The notes below the pieces were generated by a model, which saw only the letters and a program-made list of their open reading frames with translations, was not told where the DNA came from and did no database searches. Shown one piece after another: positions 1 to 8,374 of a stretch of 64,000 nucleotides of DNA; position 1 is the stretch's first letter; the number at the start of each line of letters is the position of its first letter. The position numbers and the translations under genes were made by a program. This DNA is from Cytobacillus depressus (GTDB lineage: Bacteria > Bacillota > Bacilli > Bacillales > Cytobacillaceae). Location: the NCBI RefSeq assembly GCF_008923245.1, contig NZ_WBOS01000002.1:186001-250000 (forward strand), given 5' to 3'.

Positions 1-642
1 ATTGACAACATTCTTCAAGCTGAACAGATGCCAGCGATGGCAATTGTGCCACCGACTATGTTCCCTGAGAATGAAAAAGGATATTTCCCTGATAATGATG
101 TTGAAAAAGCAAAAGAATATTTACAAAAAGGTTTAGAAGAAATGGGTCTTAAAGATCCATCTGAACTACCGGCTATTACACTTTCATACAACACATCTGA
201 AGGCCACCAAAAGATTGCTCAAGCAATCCAAGATATGTGGGTAAAAAACCTAGGTGTTGAAGTAACTCTTGATAACCAAGAGTGGGCAGTTTACCTTGAT
301 AAAGTTCACGGAATGGATTACCAAGTTGCTCGTATGGGCTGGTTAGGCGACTTTAACGATGCAATCAACTTCTTAGAAATGTACCGTAATGCAGATGGCG
401 GTAACAACGATACTGGCTGGGAAAGCAAGGAATTCCAAGATTTACTTGCTAAATCAGCAACAGAAGGCGATGCTGATAAGCGTCAGCAAATGCTAAAAGA
501 TGCAGAAGCAATCTTTATGGATGACATGCCTGTTGCACCTATTTATTTCTACACTTATAACTGGGTTAAGGCTGAAAACTTAAAAGATGTTCATGTATCT
601 GGTACAGGTGATGTACAATTTAAGTGGGCACACTTTGAATAA
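1..642 (+). CDS. oppA: Oligopeptide ABC transporter substrate-binding protein (C-terminal part)
   Basis: The frame is open from the first base, so this is the 3' end of a longer gene whose signal peptide and first lobe lie outside the window. The visible ~213 residues match the C-terminal lobe of the SBP_bac_5 (OppA/DppA) family: a segment about helical packing of an 'AKEYL' helix, a 'GVEVTLDNQEWAVYL' strand region, a 'GWLGDFNDAINFLEMY' stretch and the terminal 'PVAPIYFYTYNWV' motif. In Gram-positive bacteria OppA is a lipoprotein that captures peptides outside the cell for OppBCDF. It is followed by a stem-loop and then oppB, the usual order. Codon use is rich in preferred codons (AAC, GGT, GCA), as expected for an abundant binding protein. 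Which peptide-length class it binds cannot be told from this fragment. Confidence 0.93.
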   Translation: MDNILQAEQMPAMAIVPPTMFPENEKGYFPDNDVEKAKEYLQKGLEEMGLKDPSELPAITLSYNTSEGHQKIAQAIQDMWVKNLGVEVTLDNQEWAVYLDKVHGMDYQVARMGWLGDFNDAINFLEMYRNADGGNNDTGWESKEFQDLLAKSATEGDADKRQQMLKDAEAIFMDDMPVAPIYFYTYNWVKAENLKDVHVSGTGDVQFKWAHFE

Positions 643-660
643 GTATAGCTAAATCAACTA

Positions 661-692
661 AAGGTATATGGGGTGTACTCCCTATATACCTT
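661..692 (+). terminator. Intra-operon stem-loop between oppA and oppB
   Basis: An imperfect hairpin (arms around AAGGTATAT and ATATACCTT) lies 19 bases after the oppA stop and before the oppB ribosome binding site. Only a short T-rich tail follows, so partial termination or 3'-end protection of a more abundant oppA message is more likely than full termination. This is an inference from position. Confidence 0.5.
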
Positions 693-735
693 AGTTTTCT
701 GATTAAGACATGTATTAAATTGGAGGTGTTTGACA

Positions 736-1671
736 ATGGCGAAATATATTGGAAAGCGCTTACTGTATATGCTCATTTCTTTATGGATGATTATTACAGC
801 TACGTTTTTCTTCATGCGCATTGCACCCGGAAACCCATTTACATCTGAGAAAAGGCTGCCTCCCGAAATCGAAGCTAATTTGAATGCTCACTATGGTTTG
901 GATAAGCCTTGGTATGAACAATACGGGGAATATTTACTAAGAATTGCAAAGTGGGATTTCGGCCCATCATTTAAATATAAAAGCCAAACAGTCAACGATT
1001 TAATCAATGATGGCTTCCCGGTTTCTTTCTTGCTTGGTATGGAAGCAATCCTATTTGCTGTTGCAATCGGAGTGCTATTAGGGATTATTGCTGCATTAAA
1101 ACATAATAAATGGCAGGATTATACCGCTATGATCATTGCCGTAATGGGTATTTCTGTACCATCTTTTATTATGGCATCCGTTCTGCAATATGTTTTTGCG
1201 ATTAAACTAGGCATATTCCCTGTAGCGAGGTGGGAATCTTTTATGCACACTGTATTACCAGCATTAGCATTAGGGTTAACTCCTATGGCATTTATTGCTC
1301 GTCTGACTCGATCAAGTATGCTTGAAGTCTTGAGCAATGATTATATTAAAACCGCAAAAGCAAAAGGTTTAAGCCAAGGGGTCATAACAGTAAGGCACGC
1401 AATCCGTAATGCGCTTTTACCGGTTGTTACGTATATGGGGCCATTAACAGCTGGGATCTTAACCGGAAGTTTTGTCATCGAAAAAATCTTCGGAATCCCT
1501 GGGCTCGGATCACACTTTGTAACAAGTATTGGAAACCGTGATTATACCGTTATTATGGGTGTAACAGTTTTCTATAGTATACTGTTACTCGTTTCTATTC
1601 TCCTTGTTGACATTGCATACGGAATCATCGACCCACGCATTAAACTTGCTGGCGGGAAGAAAGGAGAGTAA
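736..1671 (+). CDS. oppB: Oligopeptide ABC transporter permease OppB
   Basis: Inner-membrane permease of the oligopeptide importer, 311 residues, the usual length. It has an N-terminal membrane anchor, the conserved 'RIAPGNPF' segment after TM1, and further TM helices. The BPD_transp_1 coupling loop with the EAA-type motif (around '[11 protein letters not shown]...[11 protein letters not shown]') contacts the OppD/F ATPases. ATG at 736 is chosen over an in-frame TTG six bases upstream because the GGAGG at 722-726 is spaced correctly for it. The stop is directly followed by the oppC start, so the two are translationally coupled. Confidence 0.96.
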   Translation: MAKYIGKRLLYMLISLWMIITATFFFMRIAPGNPFTSEKRLPPEIEANLNAHYGLDKPWYEQYGEYLLRIAKWDFGPSFKYKSQTVNDLINDGFPVSFLLGMEAILFAVAIGVLLGIIAALKHNKWQDYTAMIIAVMGISVPSFIMASVLQYVFAIKLGIFPVARWESFMHTVLPALALGLTPMAFIARLTRSSMLEVLSNDYIKTAKAKGLSQGVITVRHAIRNALLPVVTYMGPLTAGILTGSFVIEKIFGIPGLGSHFVTSIGNRDYTVIMGVTVFYSILLLVSILLVDIAYGIIDPRIKLAGGKKGE

Positions 1672-2589
1672 ATGATGCAGATATCAAAGGATAAATTTCA
1701 ACTCGTTGGATCCCAATTAGAAAATGCAGAAAAAATTTCAAAGCCAAGTCTTTCGTTTTGGAAGGATGTTTCCATTCGATTCCGAAAAAACAAGCTGGCT
1801 ATGTTTGGGTTAGTCCTATTATTCTTATTAATTGTGATGGCGGCTTTTGGACCGCATATGACTGAATTTGATTATCGGACAAATGATTTAGCGAATAAAA
1901 ACCAACCCCCATCTTCTGAACATTGGTTCGGTACAGATGACCTTGGACGCGATATGTTTGCTCGAACTTGGTATGGTGCAAGAATTTCTATCTTTATTGG
2001 GGTAGCTGCTGCACTTATTGACTTATTCATTGGTGTCATTTGGGGTGGAGTCGCTGGTTATAAAGGCGGACGCACAGATGAATTTATGATGCGTTTTGCT
2101 GATATTCTATATGGTGTTCCATATTTATTATTAGTTATTTTATTAATGGTAGTATTAGGTCAAAGCCTTTGGACGATGATCCTGGCAATGACGATTACGG
2201 GATGGATCAATATGTCTCGGATTGTCCGTGGACAAGTACTAATGCTAAAAAGTCAAGAATATGTCCTCGCTGCAAAAACACTTGGTGCGAACACATCAAG
2301 AATTATGGGCCGGCATTTAATTCCAAACGCAATGGGCCCAATTCTTGTTACAATGACGTTAACCATTCCAGCTGCCATTTTCACTGAAGCATTTTTAAGT
2401 TATTTAGGCCTTGGATTAACTCCGCCTCTTGCAAGCTGGGGAACAATGGCTAGTGACGGATTGCCAGCTTTACGCTATTATCCATGGCGTTTATTCTTCC
2501 CGGCTACATTTATTTGTTTAACGATTTTTGCCTTTAATGTAATTGGGGACGGATTACGTGATGCGCTTGATCCAAGACTCCGCAAATAA
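1672..2589 (+). CDS. oppC: Oligopeptide ABC transporter permease OppC
   Basis: Second membrane subunit of the peptide importer, 305 residues. The N-terminal OppC_N region (TM helix about residues 42-62) is followed by the conserved 'HWFGTDDLGRD' motif typical of OppC/DppC. The permease domain carries the EAA loop ('YVLAAKTLGANTSRIMGRHLIPNAMGP', read in two parts). The ATG abuts the oppB stop codon; a second ATG three bases on could also be used. It ends with 'GDGLRDALDPRLRK', the family signature C-terminus. OppB and OppC form the heterodimeric channel. Confidence 0.96.
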   Translation: MMQISKDKFQLVGSQLENAEKISKPSLSFWKDVSIRFRKNKLAMFGLVLLFLLIVMAAFGPHMTEFDYRTNDLANKNQPPSSEHWFGTDDLGRDMFARTWYGARISIFIGVAAALIDLFIGVIWGGVAGYKGGRTDEFMMRFADILYGVPYLLLVILLMVVLGQSLWTMILAMTITGWINMSRIVRGQVLMLKSQEYVLAAKTLGANTSRIMGRHLIPNAMGPILVTMTLTIPAAIFTEAFLSYLGLGLTPPLASWGTMASDGLPALRYYPWRLFFPATFICLTIFAFNVIGDGLRDALDPRLRK

Positions 2590-2626
2590 TTAAACGTAGG
2601 CAAAGCAAGACAAAGGAGTTGAGAAT

Positions 2627-3694
2627 ATGGAAAAAATACTTGAAGTGAAAGATTTAGAAGTCTCGTTTCAAACATATGGTGGACAAGTAAAAGCTGTACG
2701 GGGGGTCAACTTTGACCTTCATAAAGGAGAGACTCTGGCGATCGTTGGGGAATCGGGTTCAGGTAAAAGTGTTACATCCCAAACAATTATGAAATTAATT
2801 CCAATGCCTCCTGGTAAAATTACTGGTGGACAAATTATTTTCAATGGTGATGACCTTGTGCCAAAAACGGATAAGGAAATGGAGAAAATTCGCGGAAAAG
2901 AAATTAGTATGATTTTCCAGGATCCAATGACTTCTTTGAATCCGACGATGAAGATTGGCTTTCAGATTATGGAGGGTTTAATCAAGCATCAAAATATGTC
3001 TAGGCAAGCTGCTAAAGCAAGAGCAGTGGAGCTTTTAAGTCTAGTTGGAATTCCAATGCCTGAGAAACGTGTTGACCAGTATCCACATGAATTTTCGGGT
3101 GGTATGAGACAGCGTGCAATGATTGCCATTGCGCTTGCGGCAAATCCGAAGCTCTTAATTGCTGATGAACCAACAACAGCTTTGGATGTAACAATTCAGG
3201 CACAAATTCTTGATTTAATGAAAGATCTGCAAAGCAAAATGGATACATCGATTATCTTTATTACGCATGATCTAGGAGTGGTTGCTAACGTAGCTGATCG
3301 TGTAGCTGTTATGTACGCAGGACAAATTGTGGAAATGGGCACAGTCGATGAAATTTTCTATGACCCACGTCATCCTTATACATGGGGACTTCTTGCATCC
3401 ATGCCAAGCTTAGATAACGATGATAAAGCTGAACTTGCTGCTATCCCTGGCACACCGCCAGATTTAACAAATCCTCCAAAAGGAGATGCTTTTGCAGCAA
3501 GAAATAAATATGCACTTGCGATTGACTTTGAAGAGGAACCGCCAATGTACCAAATATCTGAAACGCATTTTGCAAAAACATGGCTTCTTCATCCGGATGC
3601 ACCAAAGGTAGAACCGCCTGATGCAGTAAAAAAACGGATGCGCAAATTATCCTCCACATTTAAACAACCAGTCTTAGTGAAGGAGGGTAAATAA
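2627..3694 (+). CDS. oppD: Oligopeptide ABC transporter ATPase OppD
   Basis: One of two ATPases that drive peptide import. Walker A is 'GESGSGKS' (about residues 42-49), the signature is 'SGGMRQR', and Walker B is 'LLIADEPTTALD' followed by the H-loop 'THDLG'. The C-terminal oligopeptide extension ('HPYTWGLLASMP' onwards) is typical of OppD/DppD. Its 355 residues fit the family. The start has a good AAGGAG upstream. It is followed two bases later by oppF, so both ATPases are co-expressed. Confidence 0.96.
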   Translation: MEKILEVKDLEVSFQTYGGQVKAVRGVNFDLHKGETLAIVGESGSGKSVTSQTIMKLIPMPPGKITGGQIIFNGDDLVPKTDKEMEKIRGKEISMIFQDPMTSLNPTMKIGFQIMEGLIKHQNMSRQAAKARAVELLSLVGIPMPEKRVDQYPHEFSGGMRQRAMIAIALAANPKLLIADEPTTALDVTIQAQILDLMKDLQSKMDTSIIFITHDLGVVANVADRVAVMYAGQIVEMGTVDEIFYDPRHPYTWGLLASMPSLDNDDKAELAAIPGTPPDLTNPPKGDAFAARNKYALAIDFEEEPPMYQISETHFAKTWLLHPDAPKVEPPDAVKKRMRKLSSTFKQPVLVKEGK

Positions 3695-3696
3695 TT

Positions 3697-4632
3697 ATGG
3701 CTGAAAAATTATTGGAAATTAAAAATTTGAAGCAGCATTTCAATGTTGGCAGACCGAACATGGTTAAAGCGGTTGATGGGATATCCTTTGATATTTTCAA
3801 AGGGGAAACTCTTGGCCTTGTTGGTGAATCGGGATGTGGAAAATCTACAACTGGCCGTACAATTATTCGTTTGTATGATGCTACAGATGGACAAGTTCTT
3901 TTCAATGGGGAAGATGTTCATGGCAAAAAGTCTGCAAAAGAATTGAAGAAGTTTAATCGCAAAATGCAAATGATTTTCCAAGATCCATATGCATCTTTAA
4001 ACCCTCGGATGACCGTTGCCGATATCATTGCAGAAGGCATTGATATTCATGGATTAGCGAAAAATAGAGCTAACCGGATGCAAAGAGTATATGATTTACT
4101 TGAAACAGTAGGTTTAAATAAAGAGCATGCGAACCGTTACCCACATGAATTCTCAGGCGGACAAAGACAGCGTATCGGTATTGCGCGTGCGCTAGCAGTT
4201 GAGCCTGACTTCATTATTGCGGATGAGCCGATATCTGCTCTAGATGTGTCCATTCAAGCACAAGTTGTCAACTTAATGAAAAAATTGCAGCGTGAAAAGG
4301 GGTTAACCTATCTTTTCATTGCGCATGACTTATCAATGGTTAAATATATTAGTGACCGTATTGGGGTTATGTATTTTGGAAAGCTAGTTGAGCTTGCGAC
4401 TGCTGAAGATCTCTATAATAATCCAATGCACCCATACACACGTTCATTACTATCAGCAATTCCGCTTCCTGACCCTGATACAGAACGTACACGTAAGCGG
4501 ATCCCGTATGATCCTAAGGTTCATAATTATAATGATGATGAAAAGCTTGAAATGCGCGAGATTACGCCAGGACATTTCGTCTACTGCTCTGAAAAAGAAG
4601 AGAAACAATATAAATCCCAATTCAATCATTAA
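3697..4632 (+). CDS. oppF: Oligopeptide ABC transporter ATPase OppF
   Basis: Partner ATPase of OppD, 311 residues. Walker A is 'GESGCGKS', the signature is 'SGGQRQR', Walker B is 'FIIADEPISALD', and the H-loop is 'AHDLS'. The C-terminal oligo_HPY region begins at 'HPYTRSLLSAIP'. It is the last gene of the operon, ending at a strong terminator. In B. subtilis the orthologous system imports signalling peptides needed for competence and sporulation as well as nutrient peptides; the same role here is inferred from synteny. Confidence 0.95.
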   Translation: MAEKLLEIKNLKQHFNVGRPNMVKAVDGISFDIFKGETLGLVGESGCGKSTTGRTIIRLYDATDGQVLFNGEDVHGKKSAKELKKFNRKMQMIFQDPYASLNPRMTVADIIAEGIDIHGLAKNRANRMQRVYDLLETVGLNKEHANRYPHEFSGGQRQRIGIARALAVEPDFIIADEPISALDVSIQAQVVNLMKKLQREKGLTYLFIAHDLSMVKYISDRIGVMYFGKLVELATAEDLYNNPMHPYTRSLLSAIPLPDPDTERTRKRIPYDPKVHNYNDDEKLEMREITPGHFVYCSEKEEKQYKSQFNH

Positions 4633-4664
4633 AAAAAACGATCTCTTGAATGAGATCGTTTTTT
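4633..4664 (+). terminator. opp operon terminator (bidirectional)
   Basis: A perfect stem of CGATCTC and GAGATCG with flanking A and T runs begins right after the oppF stop. The symmetry of the A and T tracts means it can also serve the convergent small gene at 4686-4871. Confidence 0.9.
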
Positions 4665-4685
4665 ACTAACTCTGAAAAATATCAT

Positions 4686-4871
4686 TTATTTCTTTTTTCC
4701 GCCAACAGCATTCCAGCCTGTCTGGAATTTTGCACATTGATCAACAAATTCGTTTTTCTTTCTCCCACCAAACAGCCTTTCACCAAGCCCATTCGTAAAA
4801 ACACCAAGTGTGGCAGTTAGTCCAATAATAAGAAGGGCTACAACAGTTAAATCAAATATGTATTCTTTCAT
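4686..4871 (-). CDS. Small single-pass membrane protein, unknown function
   Basis: A 61-residue protein with one hydrophobic helix (about residues 8-27) and a basic, soluble tail containing one Cys and ending in 'GGKKK'. A GGGGG ribosome binding site lies nine bases before the ATG on the minus strand. It is convergent with opp and shares the terminator. I do not recognise a named family and B. subtilis has no gene I can match here. It is called a real gene from its start site, membrane segment and clean flanks; a function is not proposed. Confidence 0.6.
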   Translation of the reverse strand: MKEYIFDLTVVALLIIGLTATLGVFTNGLGERLFGGRKKNEFVDQCAKFQTGWNAVGGKKK

Positions 4872-5273
4872 TATAAACCCCCATTTCTCTTACTCTCCAA
4901 TATTTCTGGTACTGGAGGATCACCTTACTAATATTGTAGTTGAAGTTATTCTTTATTAAAAGGGGAAAATCACAATAATTCAAAAAACTTTCACATAAAT
5001 AATTTATGCGAAAACAGCTAAAAATTATAAAAAAAATGAAACTTTTTGTTCACCCATACGTCTTATATATAGGACAGGTAAAAGCTATTTGTTTAATAAA
5101 TACTACATCTAATTTTAAAAAGATATACCCAAACAGATATTCTTGGTGTATAATTGATATAATTACTTAATTAAAGTAATTTTAATTTAGAGATTAGCCA
5201 TATGTTCATATTAAACAAATAAAAAAACAAAATCGTTTATTATATGTCTAAATTTAAGGAGTGAATATGTAAA
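4872..5273. other. AT-rich intergenic region upstream of spx
   Basis: About 400 bases without a gene. Two perfect inverted repeats are visible: CATAAAT-A-ATTTATG at 4994-5008 and AATTACTT-AATTA-AAGTAATT at 5161-5181. The second follows a TATAATT-like element near 5149-5155. In B. subtilis spx has several promoters and is repressed by PerR and YodB; these palindromes are candidate operators, but neither matches a box I can name with confidence. Confidence 0.5.
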
Positions 5274-5669
5274 ATGGTCACATTATACACTTCACCAAGT
5301 TGTACTTCTTGTAGAAAAGCAAAATTATGGCTAGATGAGCATGATATTGCATATAAAGAAAGAAACATTTTTTCTGAACCATTATCAATCGATGAAATTA
5401 AAGAAATTCTTCGAATGACAGAAGACGGGACAGATGAAATTATTTCAACTCGCTCAAAAATATTTCAGAAGCTGGATGTGAATTTAGAAACAATGCCGCT
5501 TCAAGATTTATTTGAGCTAATCAAAAGAAATCCAGGTTTACTTAGACGACCAATTATTATCGACGAAAAGAGATTACAAGTTGGATATAATGAAGATGAA
5601 ATTAGACGCTTCCTTCCTAGAAAGGTTCGCACATTTCAGCTTCGTGAAGCACAGCGCTTAGTAAATTAA
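5274..5669 (+). CDS. spx: Global redox regulator Spx
   Basis: Spx is an ArsC-fold protein that binds the alpha-subunit C-terminal domain of RNA polymerase and redirects transcription under disulfide stress. The 131-residue length is exact for the family. The redox switch C10-x-x-C13 ('CTSC'), Gly52 (RNA polymerase contact) and Arg92 ('GLLRRPI') are all present. It is single-gene, with its own leader and a terminator behind it. Its adaptor SpxH (12193-13077) and mecA are nearby, the standard neighbourhood. Spx is normally degraded by ClpXP with SpxH as adaptor. Confidence 0.97.
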   Translation: MVTLYTSPSCTSCRKAKLWLDEHDIAYKERNIFSEPLSIDEIKEILRMTEDGTDEIISTRSKIFQKLDVNLETMPLQDLFELIKRNPGLLRRPIIIDEKRLQVGYNEDEIRRFLPRKVRTFQLREAQRLVN

Positions 5670-5672
5670 AGG

Positions 5673-5707
5673 AAAAGGACCTTCTTTCGATTGAAGAGGG
5701 TCTTTTA
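5673..5707 (+). terminator. spx terminator
   Basis: An imperfect hairpin (AAAAGGACCTTC against GAAGAGGGTCTTTT) immediately after the spx stop, ending in TTTT. Confidence 0.8.
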
Positions 5708-6010
5708 ATATTTTGGGGATAAGTTTTTAAGTTTGTGTAAGGGTAAAAACTTTGCTAAAATGTTAGAACAACTTCACTTTAAAATGTCATTGCACATAAG
5801 ATATGGGCATTTAATGGTTTTTTAAAAGTTGTGACATTTTCATTCCCTTTATTGTCTTTTTGTCATAAAATAAAAGTACAAGGTGCAATATCTATACCTT
5901 CTATAATAAATAATAATAGGTAATATATTGAATAAATGGGGGAGTTTATTCTCATTCAAGTGTATCCTATAAAAGGATGCTCAACCAACTCCAGAAGGGA
6001 GAGTTGCAAA
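5708..6010 (+). other. spx-mecA intergenic region and mecA leader
   Basis: About 300 bases with no gene. A TATAAT-like element lies around 5901-5906. Just before mecA, CAACTC (5986-5991) and GAGTTG (6001-6006) can pair, placing the mecA ribosome binding site GAAGGGA in or beside the loop. An open frame continues upstream of the mecA start (from 5936) but lacks a plausible start signal. Confidence 0.45.
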
Positions 6011-6673
6011 ATGGAAATCGAAAGAATCAATGATAACACGGTAAAATTCTATATTTCATATCTTGATATAGAAGAAAGAGGCTTCGAACGCGATGAAATT
6101 TGGTATAATCGCGAACGCAGTGAAGAACTCTTTTGGGAAATGATGGAGGAAGTTCACGAAGAAGAGGAGTTTACTGTTGAGGGACCATTATGGATTCAAG
6201 TTCAAGCATTAGATAAAGGGTTGGAAATTTTGGTTACAAAGGCTCAGTTATCAAAGGATGGTCAAAAATTTGAGCTGCCTGTTCCAGAAGAGAAATTTAA
6301 TGATCTTCCTGTTGATGAAAGAATTGAAGAGCTTTTAGATAAGCATTTTCATCCAAATGCGGATGATGAATTAGAGTATGAGGAAAACCTTGATTTCCTT
6401 TTGACTTTTAAAGATTTTGAAGATATTATCTCTCTCTCTAAACGGACAAATTTAGACAATATTCCATCAAAATTATTTTCTTTTGAGGGAAGATATTATT
6501 TATTCGTGGAATTTCCGGAAGAGGATTTTTCTGAAGAAGATATAGATAATTTATTATCTATTTTATTGGAGTATGGCATCGAAACTCAAGTTACGATTCA
6601 TCGTGTTGAGGAATATGGAAAATTAATCATCGCTGAGAACGTATTTGAACAATTGAGAGCTTATTTTAAATAA
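6011..6673 (+). CDS. mecA: Adaptor protein MecA
   Basis: Adaptor that delivers substrates such as ComK to the ClpCP protease and activates ClpC assembly. 220 residues, close to the 218 of B. subtilis. The N-terminal substrate-binding domain begins 'MEIERINDNTVKFYIS', a long acidic linker follows (many Glu/Asp around residues 100-125), and the C-terminal ClpC-binding domain ends 'RAYFK'. ATG 6011 is preferred to the upstream in-frame start at 5936 because the ribosome binding site GAAGGGAGA is correctly spaced and the family starts here. It is monocistronic with a terminator. Confidence 0.96.
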   Translation: MEIERINDNTVKFYISYLDIEERGFERDEIWYNRERSEELFWEMMEEVHEEEEFTVEGPLWIQVQALDKGLEILVTKAQLSKDGQKFELPVPEEKFNDLPVDERIEELLDKHFHPNADDELEYEENLDFLLTFKDFEDIISLSKRTNLDNIPSKLFSFEGRYYLFVEFPEEDFSEEDIDNLLSILLEYGIETQVTIHRVEEYGKLIIAENVFEQLRAYFK

Positions 6674-6674
6674 T

Positions 6675-6708
6675 AAATCCGATTTCAGTGCTGAAATCGG
6701 ATTTTTTT
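6675..6708 (+). terminator. mecA terminator
   Basis: Perfect stem AAATCCGATTTCAG / CTGAAATCGGATTT followed by a T run. Confidence 0.93.
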
Positions 6709-6734
6709 GTGGATTGCTAGTGGCAGGTGAGAGT

Positions 6735-8252
6735 ATGAAAAACACAGTTCGAATAATTTTGTTTTTGATGATCATGGTTAGTGGAATTTATTTATATGAT
6801 CGCTTTATTATGCAAACAGGCGGTTATCTAGGTTATATAAGCATTTTAATGTCGCTATCGGTCATTTTTATTGCGTTTGTCATATTTCTAGAGAATCGGC
6901 ATCCAGCTCAAACATTGACTTGGATTGTCGTCTTAGGAAGCTTTCCTCTTGTTGGATTTATTTTTTATCTTTTATTCGGGCGCAATTATCGCAAAGAGAA
7001 GATGTTTAGAAGAAAACTCATTCACGATAAGCAAGCATTTTTAAGAGTAGAAGGCGAGATTGCTCCATTAAATAAAGAGAAAATGAAACGGTTAGGAGAC
7101 CATCAAAAAAAGCTGTTTTATTTAGCACAGAATTTAGGCAATAGTCCTATTTCCTTTGCAACACAAACAAGAGTTTTAACAGATGGGGAAGAGACGTTTA
7201 AGGAAATTTTAAATGCTTTAAAGTCGGCTACCCACCACATTCACCTTGAATATTATATTGTTCGTCATGATGAAATTGGACAAGAGATAAAGGACATCCT
7301 TATCGAAAAAGCGAAAGAAGGGGTTAAAGTCCGATTCTTATATGATGCTGTCGGTTCTTGGAAGTTATCTAAAAAATATATTACAGCCCTTACACATGCT
7401 GGCGTAAAAGTGGCCCCTTTTGGACCAGTGAGTCTTCCATTTCTTAACAGTAAAATCAACTTTCGCAATCATCGTAAAATAATCGTCATCGATGGATGCA
7501 CCGGTTTTGTAGGCGGTTTAAATATTGGGGATGAGTATTTAGGGCGTGTCGAAAGCTTCGGATTTTGGCGGGATACGCATTTAATGATCAAAGGGGAGGC
7601 GGTAAGAAGTCTGCAATTAATCTTTCTGCAAGATTGGTTTTATATGACAAATAAAAGTATTACCTCTGCCGAGTACTTATCACCAGATTTAGAAGAAAAT
7701 ATTCATGGAGGCGTTCAGTTAATTGCTGGGGGACCTGATAGTGAATGGAGTGCTATTAAGAATATTTTCTTTTCGATGATTACTTCTGCGGAAAAATCAG
7801 TTTGGATTGCCTCTCCTTATTTTATTCCTGACGAAGATATTTTTTCTGCTTTAAAAATTGCTGCTCTTAGTGGAATTGATGTCAGACTCCTAATTCCCAA
7901 AAAACCAGATAAAAAGATCGTTTATTATGCTTCTCGGTCTTATTTCCCTGATTTATTAGAAGCGGGTGTCAAAATTTTTGAATATGAAAAAGGATTTATG
8001 CATAGTAAAATTGTCATTGTCGATGAAGAGCTAGCGTCAATTGGAACAGCAAATATGGATATGAGAAGCTTTCATTTAAATTTCGAAGTAAATGCTTTCT
8101 TATTTCGAACAAGAAGTACGCAGAAGCTCGTTCACGAATATGTAAATGATCTCCAAAACTCAAGTCAAATTGATATAGAAAAATTCCGTAAAAGACATAT
8201 TTTTTACCGAATCACTGAGTCAACTTCAAGACTATTATCTCCATTTCTTTAG
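6735..8252 (+). CDS. cls: Cardiolipin synthase
   Basis: Membrane enzyme that joins two phosphatidylglycerols to give cardiolipin and glycerol. Two N-terminal TM helices (about residues 5-25 and 35-55) are followed by a 'RHPAQTLTWI' motif and two phospholipase-D HKD sites: 'HRKIIVIDG' and, near the C-terminus, 'HSKIVIVDE'. 505 residues is the usual length. ATG 6735 follows an AGGTGAG ribosome binding site; an earlier TTG (6714) is in frame but sits against the mecA terminator. Bacilli have several Cls paralogues, so which one this corresponds to is uncertain. Confidence 0.93.
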   Translation: MKNTVRIILFLMIMVSGIYLYDRFIMQTGGYLGYISILMSLSVIFIAFVIFLENRHPAQTLTWIVVLGSFPLVGFIFYLLFGRNYRKEKMFRRKLIHDKQAFLRVEGEIAPLNKEKMKRLGDHQKKLFYLAQNLGNSPISFATQTRVLTDGEETFKEILNALKSATHHIHLEYYIVRHDEIGQEIKDILIEKAKEGVKVRFLYDAVGSWKLSKKYITALTHAGVKVAPFGPVSLPFLNSKINFRNHRKIIVIDGCTGFVGGLNIGDEYLGRVESFGFWRDTHLMIKGEAVRSLQLIFLQDWFYMTNKSITSAEYLSPDLEENIHGGVQLIAGGPDSEWSAIKNIFFSMITSAEKSVWIASPYFIPDEDIFSALKIAALSGIDVRLLIPKKPDKKIVYYASRSYFPDLLEAGVKIFEYEKGFMHSKIVIVDEELASIGTANMDMRSFHLNFEVNAFLFRTRSTQKLVHEYVNDLQNSSQIDIEKFRKRHIFYRITESTSRLLSPFL

Positions 8253-8293
8253 AAGCTGTAAAGAGCGGTAGCTCTTTACAGCTTCTTTTTTTG
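8252..8293 (+). terminator. cls terminator
   Basis: Long perfect stem AGAAGCTGTAAAGAGC / GCTCTTTACAGCTTCT with a T run, overlapping the cls stop. Confidence 0.95.
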
Positions 8294-8374
8294 TAGACAT
8301 ATAATGATTCAAGAAAAAGGATTATGGGACCGCATGTCGAATAGTACGTAAATATAGGGAAAGGAGTTGATTTT

